Of a DNA stretch of 64,000 nt, positions 8,168-17,425 are shown piece by piece; positions within the stretch are counted from its first letter, which is position 1; each line of letters begins with the position of its first letter. The DNA comes from Paraglaciecola marina (GTDB taxonomy: Bacteria > Pseudomonadota > Gammaproteobacteria > Enterobacterales > Alteromonadaceae), in assembly GCF_004360155.1 (NCBI RefSeq), contig NZ_SAIS01000012.1:62001-126000 (forward strand), written 5' to 3'. The notes under the pieces were generated by a model, which had not been told where the DNA came from, searched no databases, and saw only the letters and a program-made list of their open reading frames with translations. A program made the position numbers and the translations under genes.

Positions 8168-9550
8168 ATGAATAAAACTTCAATATCGATAGCGTTAGTG
8201 CTGGCATTATCTTTAACTGCCTGTATTGACGACGGCGAAGATGGTCAACAAGGAGCTGATGGTGCTGCAGGGGCTGACGGTACAGATGGTGTTAGTGTTT
8301 ATGTAACACGAGATGACGTAGTAACGTCAAATGCAAATATAGCTTATGCAGCTTATGCAGATTCATTAATTTCGGCTCAATCAATGCGTGATGTCTTGGC
8401 AACATTTGTAGCCGAACCTACTGAGTCAAACTTCACAGCAGCTAAACAAGCATGGTTAGACTCTCGCGAACCCTATGGCCAAACTGAAGTGTATCGTTTC
8501 CGTGTAGGTCCTATCGACGCATTAACCACAGATGAAGCTGGTGAATATGTATTAGGTGAAGAAGGCGACGGTCCAGAAGGCCGAATAAACGCTTGGCCTT
8601 TAGGTGAAGCACTTATCGATTACGTAGCCGACACTGTAGATGGTGATGAAGGTGACGGCCTAAGCGGTAGTAACATTATTGCTGACACTACAACTTATCC
8701 AATTATTGATGCAGCTACTATTAGCGACCTGTTTGAATATGAAGGCGAAGAAGCAAACGTAACCACTGGTTATCACGCCATTGAATTTTTACTCTGGGGC
8801 CAAGATCTAAATGCTGATTTAACTGGCACAGGCACTCGTGATGCAACTGCAGGTCAACGTACAGTGTCTGATTTTACAAATGTATCAGGTGAATGCACTT
8901 CAGGCTCTGACATAGTAGCAGATGAAATTTGTACCCGTCGTGGTGACTACTTGTTAGCAGCCGCTGATGTGTTGATAGACGACTTAACCACTGTTGTTGA
9001 AGCTTGGGAGCCAGTGACAGGATTTCATTATGCAAACTTCGTAGCTGGGGGAGACACATCTTTAGCGCTTATTTTTGAAGGTATGGGCCGTTTAAGCTAC
9101 GGTGAGTTAGCAGGCGAACGTATCAATATAGCGTTAACTACAGACTCTCAAGAAGACGAGCATTCATGTTTTAGTGATAACACACACAGAGACATATTTT
9201 TAAATGCTAAAGGTGTTCAAAACTCATTCAACGCTAGTTACACCCGTATTGATGGCGAAGTAGTTGAAGGTGCATCACCTTATGATTTACTTGTAGTTGA
9301 AGGTGAACCAGAGTTGGCTAACAACTTACGAGCAGCGCTAGAAGCGACAATGGCTGCCGCGACAGTAATAGATACTAAAGCAGAGACTGGCACTCCCTTT
9401 GATAACCTTATCCAAGAAGGTATTGCTCAAGAGAATGTGGTTGCTGTAATCCAAGCCTTAGATACACAAACTGGTTATATTGAAGATTCAATCGACGCAT
9501 TGGGAATAACAACCAATGATTTATACCAAGATACTGAAGAAGAGTTCTAA
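8168..9550 (+). CDS. Imelysin-family (M75-like) lipoprotein, iron-regulated, with collagen-like linker
   Basis: 461 residues from the ATG at 8168, preferred over 8156 because GGA at 8158-8160 then serves as ribosome site and the signal peptide starts normally. The lipobox is LTAC (residues ~16-19). After it comes a short collagen-like tract (GEDGQQGADGAAGADG), then the imelysin helical domain with the signature GxHxxE intact as GYHAIE (G201, H203, E206) and DSREPYGQTEVYRF. Related proteins (IrpA, EfeO-type) bind iron in the periplasm or at the cell surface. A strong terminator follows, so the message may be separately abundant. Iron or heme binding is inferred. Confidence 0.88.
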   Translation: MNKTSISIALVLALSLTACIDDGEDGQQGADGAAGADGTDGVSVYVTRDDVVTSNANIAYAAYADSLISAQSMRDVLATFVAEPTESNFTAAKQAWLDSREPYGQTEVYRFRVGPIDALTTDEAGEYVLGEEGDGPEGRINAWPLGEALIDYVADTVDGDEGDGLSGSNIIADTTTYPIIDAATISDLFEYEGEEANVTTGYHAIEFLLWGQDLNADLTGTGTRDATAGQRTVSDFTNVSGECTSGSDIVADEICTRRGDYLLAAADVLIDDLTTVVEAWEPVTGFHYANFVAGGDTSLALIFEGMGRLSYGELAGERINIALTTDSQEDEHSCFSDNTHRDIFLNAKGVQNSFNASYTRIDGEVVEGASPYDLLVVEGEPELANNLRAALEATMAAATVIDTKAETGTPFDNLIQEGIAQENVVAVIQALDTQTGYIEDSIDALGITTNDLYQDTEEEF

Positions 9551-9595
9551 GAAAGTTTAGACCACTTCAAGTAATTCAGATTCGTTATAAATATC

Positions 9596-9621
9596 AAGGG
9601 GCTTAATAAGCCCCTTTTTTT
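9596..9621 (+). terminator. Rho-independent terminator after imelysin gene
   Basis: Perfect 9-base arms AAGGGGCTT (9596-9604) and AAGCCCCTT (9608-9616) with an AAT loop, followed by seven to eight T. It lies between the first imelysin gene and the di-heme genes, so downstream genes depend on read-through or a second promoter; only a Fur half-site (ATTCTCATT, 9642-9650) is seen there. Confidence 0.9.
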
Positions 9622-9671
9622 GTTAAATGTGTATAATCACCATTCTCATTTACGACAGTGTTTTTCAAAGT

Positions 9672-11357
9672 ATGAATAAAAGCGTTAACCTCACCTCGCC
9701 TACAGCATTAGTTTTAACAGGTTTTACATTTTTGTGTTTATTCATTTCTGGTTGCGGTGGTGGTAGTGGCAGTAATACTCCTGTTGTTATTACAGATCCC
9801 GATCCACAGCCTGAGCTAGACCATAGTGGTTTGACGCCCATTGAAACTGATGTAATTGAAAGTTCAGAATATTTAGCAGGTGGAGACGTCACTACATTTA
9901 AAACCGATGACGGTGCATTTGAAACAACACCCAGTATAATAGATGATGACTTCACCGACGCTAGTTTATTTGTCCAAGGTGACCACTTATTTAGAACCGC
10001 TCATGATGATTCAGGTCCACTCATGAACAGCAGTACCTGTCAAAGCTGCCACATTAACGACGGCCGTGGTGAAATTCCTACAGATATAACTGAAGCCTTC
10101 GAAAGCACCTTAGTAAAAATTGCTGATTCTTTAGGTAATGAAGACCCAATATACGGTGACCAAATTCAAACGTTTGGTAAGCAAACCACAGACACTTCAT
10201 TTCGAAACGCCAACTTACCTGTATTCGGAGGCTCAATAAATGGTGATGAGCTTTTTGGTGAAGCCTACACCTATGTCGAATACGAAGAAGTGAGCGGAAG
10301 CTACCCAGATTCTACAACCTACAGTTTACGTAAACCTGTATATAAAACAAAAGATATGAGTTTCGGTGACTTTGTTGATGGTGTTCAGTTTTCAGTACGC
10401 ATGGCACCCAGCGTATTTGGCACTGGCTTATTAAACGCCATACCAGAAGACAATATCTTAGCCCTTGTAGATGAGCACGATGCAGATAGCGACGGTATAT
10501 CAGGTAAAGCTTCTATGGTTACCCATGCCATAACCGGCGAAACCATATTAGGCCGCTTCGCCTATAAAGCCCAAACACCTAGTGTTTTGCAACAGTCGGC
10601 CGGAGCCTACCGCGGGGATATAGGTTTAACCAATAGTTTGTTTGTTGAAGAATCTTGTACAGATGCACAAATTGCTTGTCAAACTGTGGCAGAACAAGAA
10701 GGCCAAATGGGCGAAGAATATGATGTATCAATCCGTGAATTGGCACTAGTCGAATTCTACACCCGGGTATTAGGCGTTCCAGCTCGCCGCGGATACAACA
10801 CAACAACACAAACATGGGACACAGAGATAAGCCAAGGCCGTGCACTCTTTTTTGAAGCCAACTGCATAGGTTGTCACACACCTCGCCATGTAACTGGAGA
10901 GGCAGCAGGTAGCTTATTGGGCGAAATTCCACTAATTGGCGACCCTGATGAAGCCGCTGAACCTATTGAGGCATTGTCGAATCAAACTATTTACCCATAC
11001 ACCGACTTATTGCTGCACGATATGGGTGGCAGTTGTGAAGTGACTCGCGAAACCGATGAAGGCCTGAGTTGTTCAGAAGGTGAAGAATGCATGTATGTGC
11101 AACGCTGCGAAGGGTTGGCTGATGGCTTAATTCAAGGTTTGGCCACAGGAACGGAATGGAAAACACCTGCACTATGGGGAATTGGCCTAGTGCAAACAGT
11201 CAATGCAGATTCAACCTTCTTACATGACGGCCGAGCTCGCACCATAGAAGAAGCAATTTTATGGCATGGTGGTGAAGCACAAACCAGCAAAGATAACTAT
11301 ATGCAACTTGATAGCACGGAGCGTGCACAGTTGTTAGCCTTTTTAGCATCACTTTAA
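9672..11357 (+). CDS. Di-heme oxidoreductase (DHOR/DUF1111) lipoprotein
   Basis: 561 residues from the ATG at 9672, chosen because it gives a normal lipoprotein signal (MNKSVNLTSP... ending ISGC). Two c-type heme sites: CQSCH (C123, C126, H127) and CIGCH (C398, C401, H402). NGDELFGEA, FGDFVDGVQFSVRMAP and LHDGRARTIEEAILWHGGEA are family hallmarks. These proteins are labelled putative thiol oxidoreductases or peroxidases and are commonly found beside imelysins under Fur control. A role in reducing or oxidising iron at the cell surface is inference. A longer GGGSG linker follows the lipid-anchored Cys. Confidence 0.88.
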   Translation: MNKSVNLTSPTALVLTGFTFLCLFISGCGGGSGSNTPVVITDPDPQPELDHSGLTPIETDVIESSEYLAGGDVTTFKTDDGAFETTPSIIDDDFTDASLFVQGDHLFRTAHDDSGPLMNSSTCQSCHINDGRGEIPTDITEAFESTLVKIADSLGNEDPIYGDQIQTFGKQTTDTSFRNANLPVFGGSINGDELFGEAYTYVEYEEVSGSYPDSTTYSLRKPVYKTKDMSFGDFVDGVQFSVRMAPSVFGTGLLNAIPEDNILALVDEHDADSDGISGKASMVTHAITGETILGRFAYKAQTPSVLQQSAGAYRGDIGLTNSLFVEESCTDAQIACQTVAEQEGQMGEEYDVSIRELALVEFYTRVLGVPARRGYNTTTQTWDTEISQGRALFFEANCIGCHTPRHVTGEAAGSLLGEIPLIGDPDEAAEPIEALSNQTIYPYTDLLLHDMGGSCEVTRETDEGLSCSEGEECMYVQRCEGLADGLIQGLATGTEWKTPALWGIGLVQTVNADSTFLHDGRARTIEEAILWHGGEAQTSKDNYMQLDSTERAQLLAFLASL

Positions 11358-11380
11358 GCGAGTAAGGTACATTCAAAAAT

Positions 11381-12835
11381 ATGCTAAAAACGGTATTTTC
11401 TATTATCATATTAAGTGGTTTAACTGGGTGTTCTAAAGCACCCAAATTTGACCAAACTGAGTTACAACCTGGCGGTAACATGACCGCCAAGCGTGTTTCT
11501 CATCGCTCTTATGTAGTTGAAGGTAGAGGCGTTAACCCACAGCAAAAACTAGACTTTTGGACTGGCTTTTCGTTATTCCGGGATCCTTGGGTCATAGCGC
11601 CTAGCTCAACCAAAGACCGTGACGGCCTTGGCCCATTATTTAATACTCGGTCTTGCATTAGTTGCCATTCAAGAGGTGGCAGAGGCCCAGCTCCAGAATT
11701 AGGTTTATCAAGCCCATCAGCCATGGTTATTCGCTTAGGATTAAAAGACCAAGACTCTAGCTTCAGCCATTACTCAAAAAGCCCTGCAGCGCAGACCTAT
11801 GGAGAACAAATACAAACTCGGGCTATTAATACAGTTCATGCAACTCAATTGCCTAAAGCCATTAAACCTGAAGCAAAATTAAATTTGGCATATGAAACCA
11901 TAACGGGCCAATACGATGATGGCAGCGAATATCAATTACACAAACCTAATTATGAATTACGAGAACTTAATTACGGAGAGATAAGCCAAGAAGTGGGCCT
12001 ATCACCACGCTTTGCCCCTGTGGTTTATGGTGCAGGTCTACTCGATGCCATTGCAGAAGCTGACCTACTAGCACAAGAAGACATAGACGACAGTGATCAA
12101 GATGGCATCTCGGCCCGTTATAACCGTGTACCTATGGTAAAAAAGCTTACTTCTGATGATGCTTACACAGAGCCAACCCTAGGTATTGGTCGTTTTGGGT
12201 TTAAAGCCAAACACCCAACTTTGGCACAGCAGGTTGCCGCTGCTTTTAGAGATGACATTGGTATTACTAGTTCTTGGTTCCCAGCTGAATCCTGTGGTCC
12301 AGCTCAAAAAGGGTGTGCAATTGCATCAGAACTGGGGAGGCATACAGACGTAGAAATACCCAATAAGTTATTAAAATTAGTGGTAGACACCAACCAATTT
12401 ATGGCTGTGCCCCCCTCTCGTAACTTGTTATCAGAAAAAGCCCAACAAGGCCGAGAGCTATTTTACCACGGGGGCTGTGCGTCATGTCATACCCCTAGTT
12501 ATACCACAGCAGCAGATTATCCAATTGCAGTATTGGCAAGCCAGAAAATTTGGCCGTATACAGATTTAGCATTACACGACATGGGGGCTGGCCTAGCTGA
12601 TGGCGTAATCGAAAATGACGCTTCAGGCAATGAATGGCGCACCCCACCTTTATGGGGCTTAGGAGCTCAAAAAATATTTAGAAAGGCACCTTTATATTTA
12701 CACGACGGTCGAGCAAAATCAGTGGCCGAAGCAATTTTATGGCATGGAGGCGAGGCCCAAGCCAGTCAAATATTTTTCAAAAATTTAAACAAATCAAAGC
12801 GTCAAGAACTACTCACGTTCTTAGATGCAATATAG
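11381..12835 (+). CDS. Second di-heme oxidoreductase (DHOR) lipoprotein
   Basis: 484 residues; lipobox LTGC near residue 17. Heme sites CISCH (C92, C95, H96) and CASCH (C366, C369, H370). It shares with its neighbour the block LHDGRAKSVAEAILWHGGEA and the GDDIGIT/RGDIGLT region, so the pair arose by duplication, but it lacks the extra C-terminal Cys-rich insertion (CEVTRETDEGLSCSEGEECM) of the first copy. The gap to the upstream gene is 23 bases. Likely anchored in the outer membrane or inner-membrane periplasmic face. Confidence 0.87.
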   Translation: MLKTVFSIIILSGLTGCSKAPKFDQTELQPGGNMTAKRVSHRSYVVEGRGVNPQQKLDFWTGFSLFRDPWVIAPSSTKDRDGLGPLFNTRSCISCHSRGGRGPAPELGLSSPSAMVIRLGLKDQDSSFSHYSKSPAAQTYGEQIQTRAINTVHATQLPKAIKPEAKLNLAYETITGQYDDGSEYQLHKPNYELRELNYGEISQEVGLSPRFAPVVYGAGLLDAIAEADLLAQEDIDDSDQDGISARYNRVPMVKKLTSDDAYTEPTLGIGRFGFKAKHPTLAQQVAAAFRDDIGITSSWFPAESCGPAQKGCAIASELGRHTDVEIPNKLLKLVVDTNQFMAVPPSRNLLSEKAQQGRELFYHGGCASCHTPSYTTAADYPIAVLASQKIWPYTDLALHDMGAGLADGVIENDASGNEWRTPPLWGLGAQKIFRKAPLYLHDGRAKSVAEAILWHGGEAQASQIFFKNLNKSKRQELLTFLDAI

Positions 12836-12847
12836 GAGCGGTTCAAT

Positions 12848-14023
12848 ATGATCAATTTAAAAAGCGGGTTGAAAGCACCACATGTATTAATCGCTTTTGG
12901 GCTCACAACTCTATTAAGCGCATGTGGCGGTGGGGGCTCGTCGGGTAACAGCACCACACCAACAACACCTACAACCGAAACCACAGATCTCCCAACTGAG
13001 TTTGGTGAATACCTAACAGATTTGACAGATGGTCACATCATTCCAGCATATGAAGATATGTACTCTGAAGCACTGGCCCTTAAAAGTGCCGGCGATACAT
13101 TTTGCGGATTAACTGCACCTAGCAGTAGCGACCTTTCTGACTATCAGCAAACTTGGTCTGCATTCAACAGTGCGTGGCAGAGCATTCAGTGGTTGAAAGT
13201 AGGAGCAGTAGTTGAAGATAGTCGTTTATTCCGGATTCAACTTTGGCCTGACGAAAACGACGCAGTAAGCCGCGGCGTAGAGAGCCTATTACTCGAACAA
13301 ATCACAGTAACCGCAGATGATGTTTCTGGAGTCAATGTAGGAGGCCAAGGTATCCCTGCACTTGAATATTTGCTTTTCCCTGAGGACTCTAGCGACTCTT
13401 TAATCAATGCCAGTGATAAAGCTAAGCGTTGTGAAGTCAGCCTAGCTATCGCCCAAAATCTGCTCAATATAAGTGAAGAAATCCTCACAGATTGGCAAGC
13501 ATCTGGTGGCGACTACCGTTCACAACTTATTGAAGGCACTGGTGATTTTTCGTCTGTGGTAGATTCTGTAGAAGAATTGACTACTAACTGGTTAGAGCAT
13601 ATTGAAATTGTCGAAGACTCTAAATTATTTGAAATATTAGGGGAAGAGTCACCAGGCAATTACGAAAATGCAGAGCACGTATTAACCGACGAATCACTTC
13701 TGAGTATTGCTACCAATATTGAGACATTCTTAAGCATTTATACCAATGACGATGGCAAAGGTTTTGATTCGATCCTAATTGATTTTTTAGAGCAACAAAC
13801 TATCAGTGATGAAATCACAACTTCATTAACCAGTGTGGCAACTCAAATCACCCAAATTAATCTTGATTTTGACTCCTACGAAACTGCATTAGCAGACTCT
13901 CAAGGTAGAGAAGCCATAACTAATCTAGTAGACGAAATGCGAATTCTAATCGACTTAATAGACGTCAGCTTCACCCAAGCCTTAGACTTGAACTTAGGTT
14001 TTAACTCATCTGACGGCGATTAA
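12848..14023 (+). CDS. Second imelysin-like lipoprotein with altered GxHxxE motif
   Basis: 391 residues with a lipoprotein signal ending LLSAC followed by a GGGGSSG linker. Imelysin-like fold (WQSIQWLKVGAVVEDSRLFRIQ, then GQGIPALEYLLFP). The signature GxHxxE is GIPALE (G168, P170, E173), i.e. the His is a Pro, as in a subgroup of imelysin-like proteins that accompany DHOR proteins. AGGAG lies 8 bases before the ATG. In the same run of genes as the di-heme pair and TonB receptor; probably a non-peptidase metal- or partner-binding lipoprotein. Confidence 0.85.
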   Translation: MINLKSGLKAPHVLIAFGLTTLLSACGGGGSSGNSTTPTTPTTETTDLPTEFGEYLTDLTDGHIIPAYEDMYSEALALKSAGDTFCGLTAPSSSDLSDYQQTWSAFNSAWQSIQWLKVGAVVEDSRLFRIQLWPDENDAVSRGVESLLLEQITVTADDVSGVNVGGQGIPALEYLLFPEDSSDSLINASDKAKRCEVSLAIAQNLLNISEEILTDWQASGGDYRSQLIEGTGDFSSVVDSVEELTTNWLEHIEIVEDSKLFEILGEESPGNYENAEHVLTDESLLSIATNIETFLSIYTNDDGKGFDSILIDFLEQQTISDEITTSLTSVATQITQINLDFDSYETALADSQGREAITNLVDEMRILIDLIDVSFTQALDLNLGFNSSDGD

Positions 14024-14032
14024 TCATTCATT

Positions 14033-16249
14033 ATGCGAAGTATAAAAACTATGTTGTCACACACTACTTTTTCTAAAGTTACCCTAGGTATTACCTTAGC
14101 GTTGTCGGCATTGCCAGCAACACTTATGGCTGCCGATGAAACCAAAGCTTCAAATATTGATGATGTCATCCAAATATTTGGTAATCAAAATGCCCTAGAA
14201 ACCGCAACGGGCTCTGGATTTGTATTAAATGAAGCCGCCCTAGAGCAGTTTGAATTTGATGACATTCACCGCGTATTACAAAGCGTACCGGGTGTTTATA
14301 TTCGTGAAGAAGATGGCTACGGCTTACGACCAAACATTGGCTTGCGTGGAGCCACCAGCGAGCGTAGTAGCAAAATTGCATTGATGGAAGATGGTGTATT
14401 GATTGCACCTGCGCCCTACTCGGCTCCTGCGGCTTATTATTTTCCTAATGTGTCTCGCATGACTCAAGTAGAAGTATTTAAAGGCCCATCAGCAATTACA
14501 TATGGCCCTAATACTGTGGGCGGCGCTATTAATATGTTGTCTCGCCCTGTCAATCCTGAAGATGGCGGCGAACTTGACCTAGCTTTAGGCGAACAAGCCT
14601 ACGCCAAAGCCCATGGCCATTACTCCAAAAATATCGGCAATGCCGGCGTGATGGTAGAAGGTGTGCATTTACGTGCGGATGGTTTTAAAACCTTAGCTGA
14701 AGATGATAATACTGGCTTTGTAAAAAATGAAATATTAGGTAAAGCTAACTACAGCTTTGATAACGACCCATATAACCAACAGGTTCAATTAAAAGTGGGG
14801 TATTCGGAAGAAGTGTCCCATGAAACCTATTTAGGGTTAACTGATGCAGACTTTGCTGAAGACCCTTATCAACGTTATGCCGGCAGTCAAAACGACAAAT
14901 TTGATTGGGAGCACTTACAACTACAAGCGTCCCATTATATTGAATTAGCCCCAGACATGACAGTGGTAACACAAGTCTATAGACGAGACTTTAACCGCGA
15001 CTGGGATCGCCTCAACGGATTTAACTCTAGCCGCAGCTTAGACACTATTTTATCTTCACCAGATACCGGCTTAAATAGTCGCTTTCTAGAGATTTTAAAA
15101 GGTGAAGAAGACTCGCTTACCTCAGATGAAACCCTGGTTTTCACTCTGAACGACCGCACATTCTACTCGCAGGGCGTGCAATCAAAACTGTCTTGGGATA
15201 CAAACCTAGGTGATGCAGACATGACCATAGATGCAGGTTTGCGGGTGCATCAAGACCAAGTAGAAAGACTTCACAGAGCGCGCTACTTCGACATGGTTAA
15301 TGGTCAAATGGTTTTTGCAGGTCAATTGGACGACCTTGTCACTAATAACAAAGACACCACTACCGCCATTGCCGCCTTTGTGAATTCAAAAGTTCAGTTT
15401 GGCGACTTACACACCTCTTTTGGCTTAAGGGTCGAAAACATAGATGGCGAGTCTAACGACTACGTAGCTCAAACGGTTCAAGATAACAGCGACACAGTAG
15501 TGCTACCCGGTTTAGGTGCTTTCTATCAAATCACCCCACAATTAGGTGTTTTAGCAGGTGTAAATAAAGGTTTTGTACCCAATAGCCCAGGTGAAGAAAG
15601 TGACATCAAACCCGAAGAAAGCTGGAACTACGAACTAGGCTTACGGGCTAACGTAGCCGACTGGAATATGGAAGCCATTGGTTTTTATAACGATTACAGC
15701 AATCTAAAGGGCAGTTGTACTTTTTCAAGCGGTTGTACCACAGAGCTTGACGTAGAGTTTAACGGCGGTGAAGTAGATATTTACGGACTAGAACTTAGTG
15801 CAAACGGCCAAATAGACATATCCAATAGCCTAACAATGCCTATTAACCTAGCTTACACCCACACTCAATCAGAGTTTCAAACCACCTTTGACTCAACGTT
15901 TTCTCAGTGGGGCAACGTAGTCACAGGTGACGAACTACCCTACCTACCTGAAAATCAATTTAACCTTCAAGTAGGAGTTGCAGGAGATAATTGGCAAGTA
16001 GACTTAGCTTACAAGTACGTGGCCGAAATGTCTGAAGCATCGGGCACTGGTGTCGAGCTAGAAGGTGTTTATACTTCAAGCATTAGCCAAATTGACCTTG
16101 CGGCTTGGTATCAAGTGAATGACGCGTTACGTATTTACAGTAAATTAGATAACCTTACCGATGAAGTAGAAATAGTATCTCGCAGGCCTTTCGGTGCCCG
16201 CCCAGGTAAACCAAGACAATTTATCATAGGCGCAAAATACGCCTTTTAA
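14033..16249 (+). CDS. TonB-dependent outer-membrane receptor, FecA-like
   Basis: 738 residues. Signal peptide ends near LMAADE; a TonB-box-like stretch IDDVIQIFG follows; plug domain with VLQSVPGVYIREEDGYGLRPNIGLRG and VEVFKGPSAITYGPNTVGGAINM; 22-strand barrel ending in the aromatic YAF. The plug wording is close to the FecA/ferric-siderophore group. An ATG at 14051 is a possible alternative start. Co-directional with the imelysin/DHOR genes, so it probably brings an iron chelate, or another metal, through the outer membrane. Confidence 0.9.
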   Translation: MRSIKTMLSHTTFSKVTLGITLALSALPATLMAADETKASNIDDVIQIFGNQNALETATGSGFVLNEAALEQFEFDDIHRVLQSVPGVYIREEDGYGLRPNIGLRGATSERSSKIALMEDGVLIAPAPYSAPAAYYFPNVSRMTQVEVFKGPSAITYGPNTVGGAINMLSRPVNPEDGGELDLALGEQAYAKAHGHYSKNIGNAGVMVEGVHLRADGFKTLAEDDNTGFVKNEILGKANYSFDNDPYNQQVQLKVGYSEEVSHETYLGLTDADFAEDPYQRYAGSQNDKFDWEHLQLQASHYIELAPDMTVVTQVYRRDFNRDWDRLNGFNSSRSLDTILSSPDTGLNSRFLEILKGEEDSLTSDETLVFTLNDRTFYSQGVQSKLSWDTNLGDADMTIDAGLRVHQDQVERLHRARYFDMVNGQMVFAGQLDDLVTNNKDTTTAIAAFVNSKVQFGDLHTSFGLRVENIDGESNDYVAQTVQDNSDTVVLPGLGAFYQITPQLGVLAGVNKGFVPNSPGEESDIKPEESWNYELGLRANVADWNMEAIGFYNDYSNLKGSCTFSSGCTTELDVEFNGGEVDIYGLELSANGQIDISNSLTMPINLAYTHTQSEFQTTFDSTFSQWGNVVTGDELPYLPENQFNLQVGVAGDNWQVDLAYKYVAEMSEASGTGVELEGVYTSSISQIDLAAWYQVNDALRIYSKLDNLTDEVEIVSRRPFGARPGKPRQFIIGAKYAF

Positions 16250-16264
16250 TTCACTTGAAAAATT

Positions 16265-17368
16265 ATGACCATTAACCGTAGACAATTTATCTTAGGCTCA
16301 AGCCAAGTTGCACTAGCAGCTTGGTTGTTACCAGCGTGTACCACTAACCAAACAGAACAGTGGTTAGTCAGTACCTGCAACGACCCACAAGGTCAAAGCA
16401 TGGCCGCAGCCATCAATAGCCAAGGACAAATTGTCAATACAGTTAAGCTACCAGCCCGAGGTCATGATTCATTAGCTTTACCTCACAAACCCGGTCACGC
16501 CTTAGTATTTGCCCGACGCCCCGACCGTTTTGCTGTTGAAGTCGACTTTATCAATGGTCAAATCAATCACAATATTGAAAGCCAAAGGGACAGCCACTTT
16601 TATGGTCATGGCGTATTCTCAAAAAATGGAGAATACCTCTACACCACCGAAAACTTATATGACAAACAACAAGGTATAATAGTGGTGCGTGACGCACAAA
16701 CCTACCAAGTAATTGATAGATTTAGTTCAGGTGGAATCGGCCCCCATGAATTAGCATTAATGCCTGATGGTGAAACTCTAGTGGTCGCCAATGGCGGCAT
16801 TGAAACCCACCCAGAGCAACCACGGAAAAAGCTCAACCTAGACACCATGCAACCCAATTTGGCATATATCGATACAAGAACCGGTAAAGTATTGGCTAGC
16901 TACGCCCCCCCAGACAACCAGTTAAGCATTCGCCATTTAACAGTGCGAGAAGATGGCGCAGTATTTACAGGGGCACAATACCAAGGGCCTAAATCAAACA
17001 TGCACCCTTTAGTGTTTTCGCACCAAGGTGAAGACACCCTACAAGCCTTTAGCGCAGACACTAGCCAGCTGTATAAAATGCAACAATACACCTCAAGCTT
17101 AGTGGTTAAAGACAAGCTACTATGCGTAAGTTGCCCAAGAGGCTCACACCTAAGTTTTTGGGATACCAACACCCACCAATTTATTGAAAAACAAAACTTT
17201 AGTGACGCCTCAGGCCTAGCCCTTTCAAAAGGCAGAATACTCGCCTCTAGCGGCAAAGGTTATTTAAAAAAATTAGATGAATCTGCACCACTAAAAGGCA
17301 TAGCCAACATCAATACGCTACCCATAATGTTCGATAACCACATGACTATGATTGAAGGGGTGGTTTAG
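16265..17368 (+). CDS. DUF1513 protein, Tat-exported lipoprotein, beta-propeller
   Basis: 367 residues. N-terminus MTINRRQFILGSSQVAL has the twin-arginine motif and the signal ends in LLPAC, a lipobox, so it is probably exported folded and lipidated. The rest has the repeated blade pattern of a seven-bladed propeller (RPDRFAVEVDF, HGVFSKNGEYLYTTEN, GPHELALMPDGETLVVANGG). DUF1513 genes regularly close imelysin-DHOR iron clusters; the biochemical role is unknown. Tat export suggests a cofactor or metal is bound in the cytoplasm. Confidence 0.85.
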   Translation: MTINRRQFILGSSQVALAAWLLPACTTNQTEQWLVSTCNDPQGQSMAAAINSQGQIVNTVKLPARGHDSLALPHKPGHALVFARRPDRFAVEVDFINGQINHNIESQRDSHFYGHGVFSKNGEYLYTTENLYDKQQGIIVVRDAQTYQVIDRFSSGGIGPHELALMPDGETLVVANGGIETHPEQPRKKLNLDTMQPNLAYIDTRTGKVLASYAPPDNQLSIRHLTVREDGAVFTGAQYQGPKSNMHPLVFSHQGEDTLQAFSADTSQLYKMQQYTSSLVVKDKLLCVSCPRGSHLSFWDTNTHQFIEKQNFSDASGLALSKGRILASSGKGYLKKLDESAPLKGIANINTLPIMFDNHMTMIEGVV

Positions 17369-17373
17369 GTTTT

Positions 17374-17386
17374 AGCCCTAAGGGCT
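17374..17386 (+). terminator. Short palindrome after the iron cluster
   Basis: AGCCCTAAGGGCT directly after the DUF1513 stop, followed by GCAGTTTTAATAG. The loop is tight and the T-run short, so it is a weak terminator candidate at best. Confidence 0.35.
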
Positions 17387-17425
17387 GCAGTTTTAATAGT
17401 TAGGGAGGTTGTACTAACGGCACAT

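Noticed and set aside
9633-9650. Possible third Fur box before the first di-heme gene
   Set aside because: Only the right half (ATTCTCATT) fits; the left half is far from consensus.
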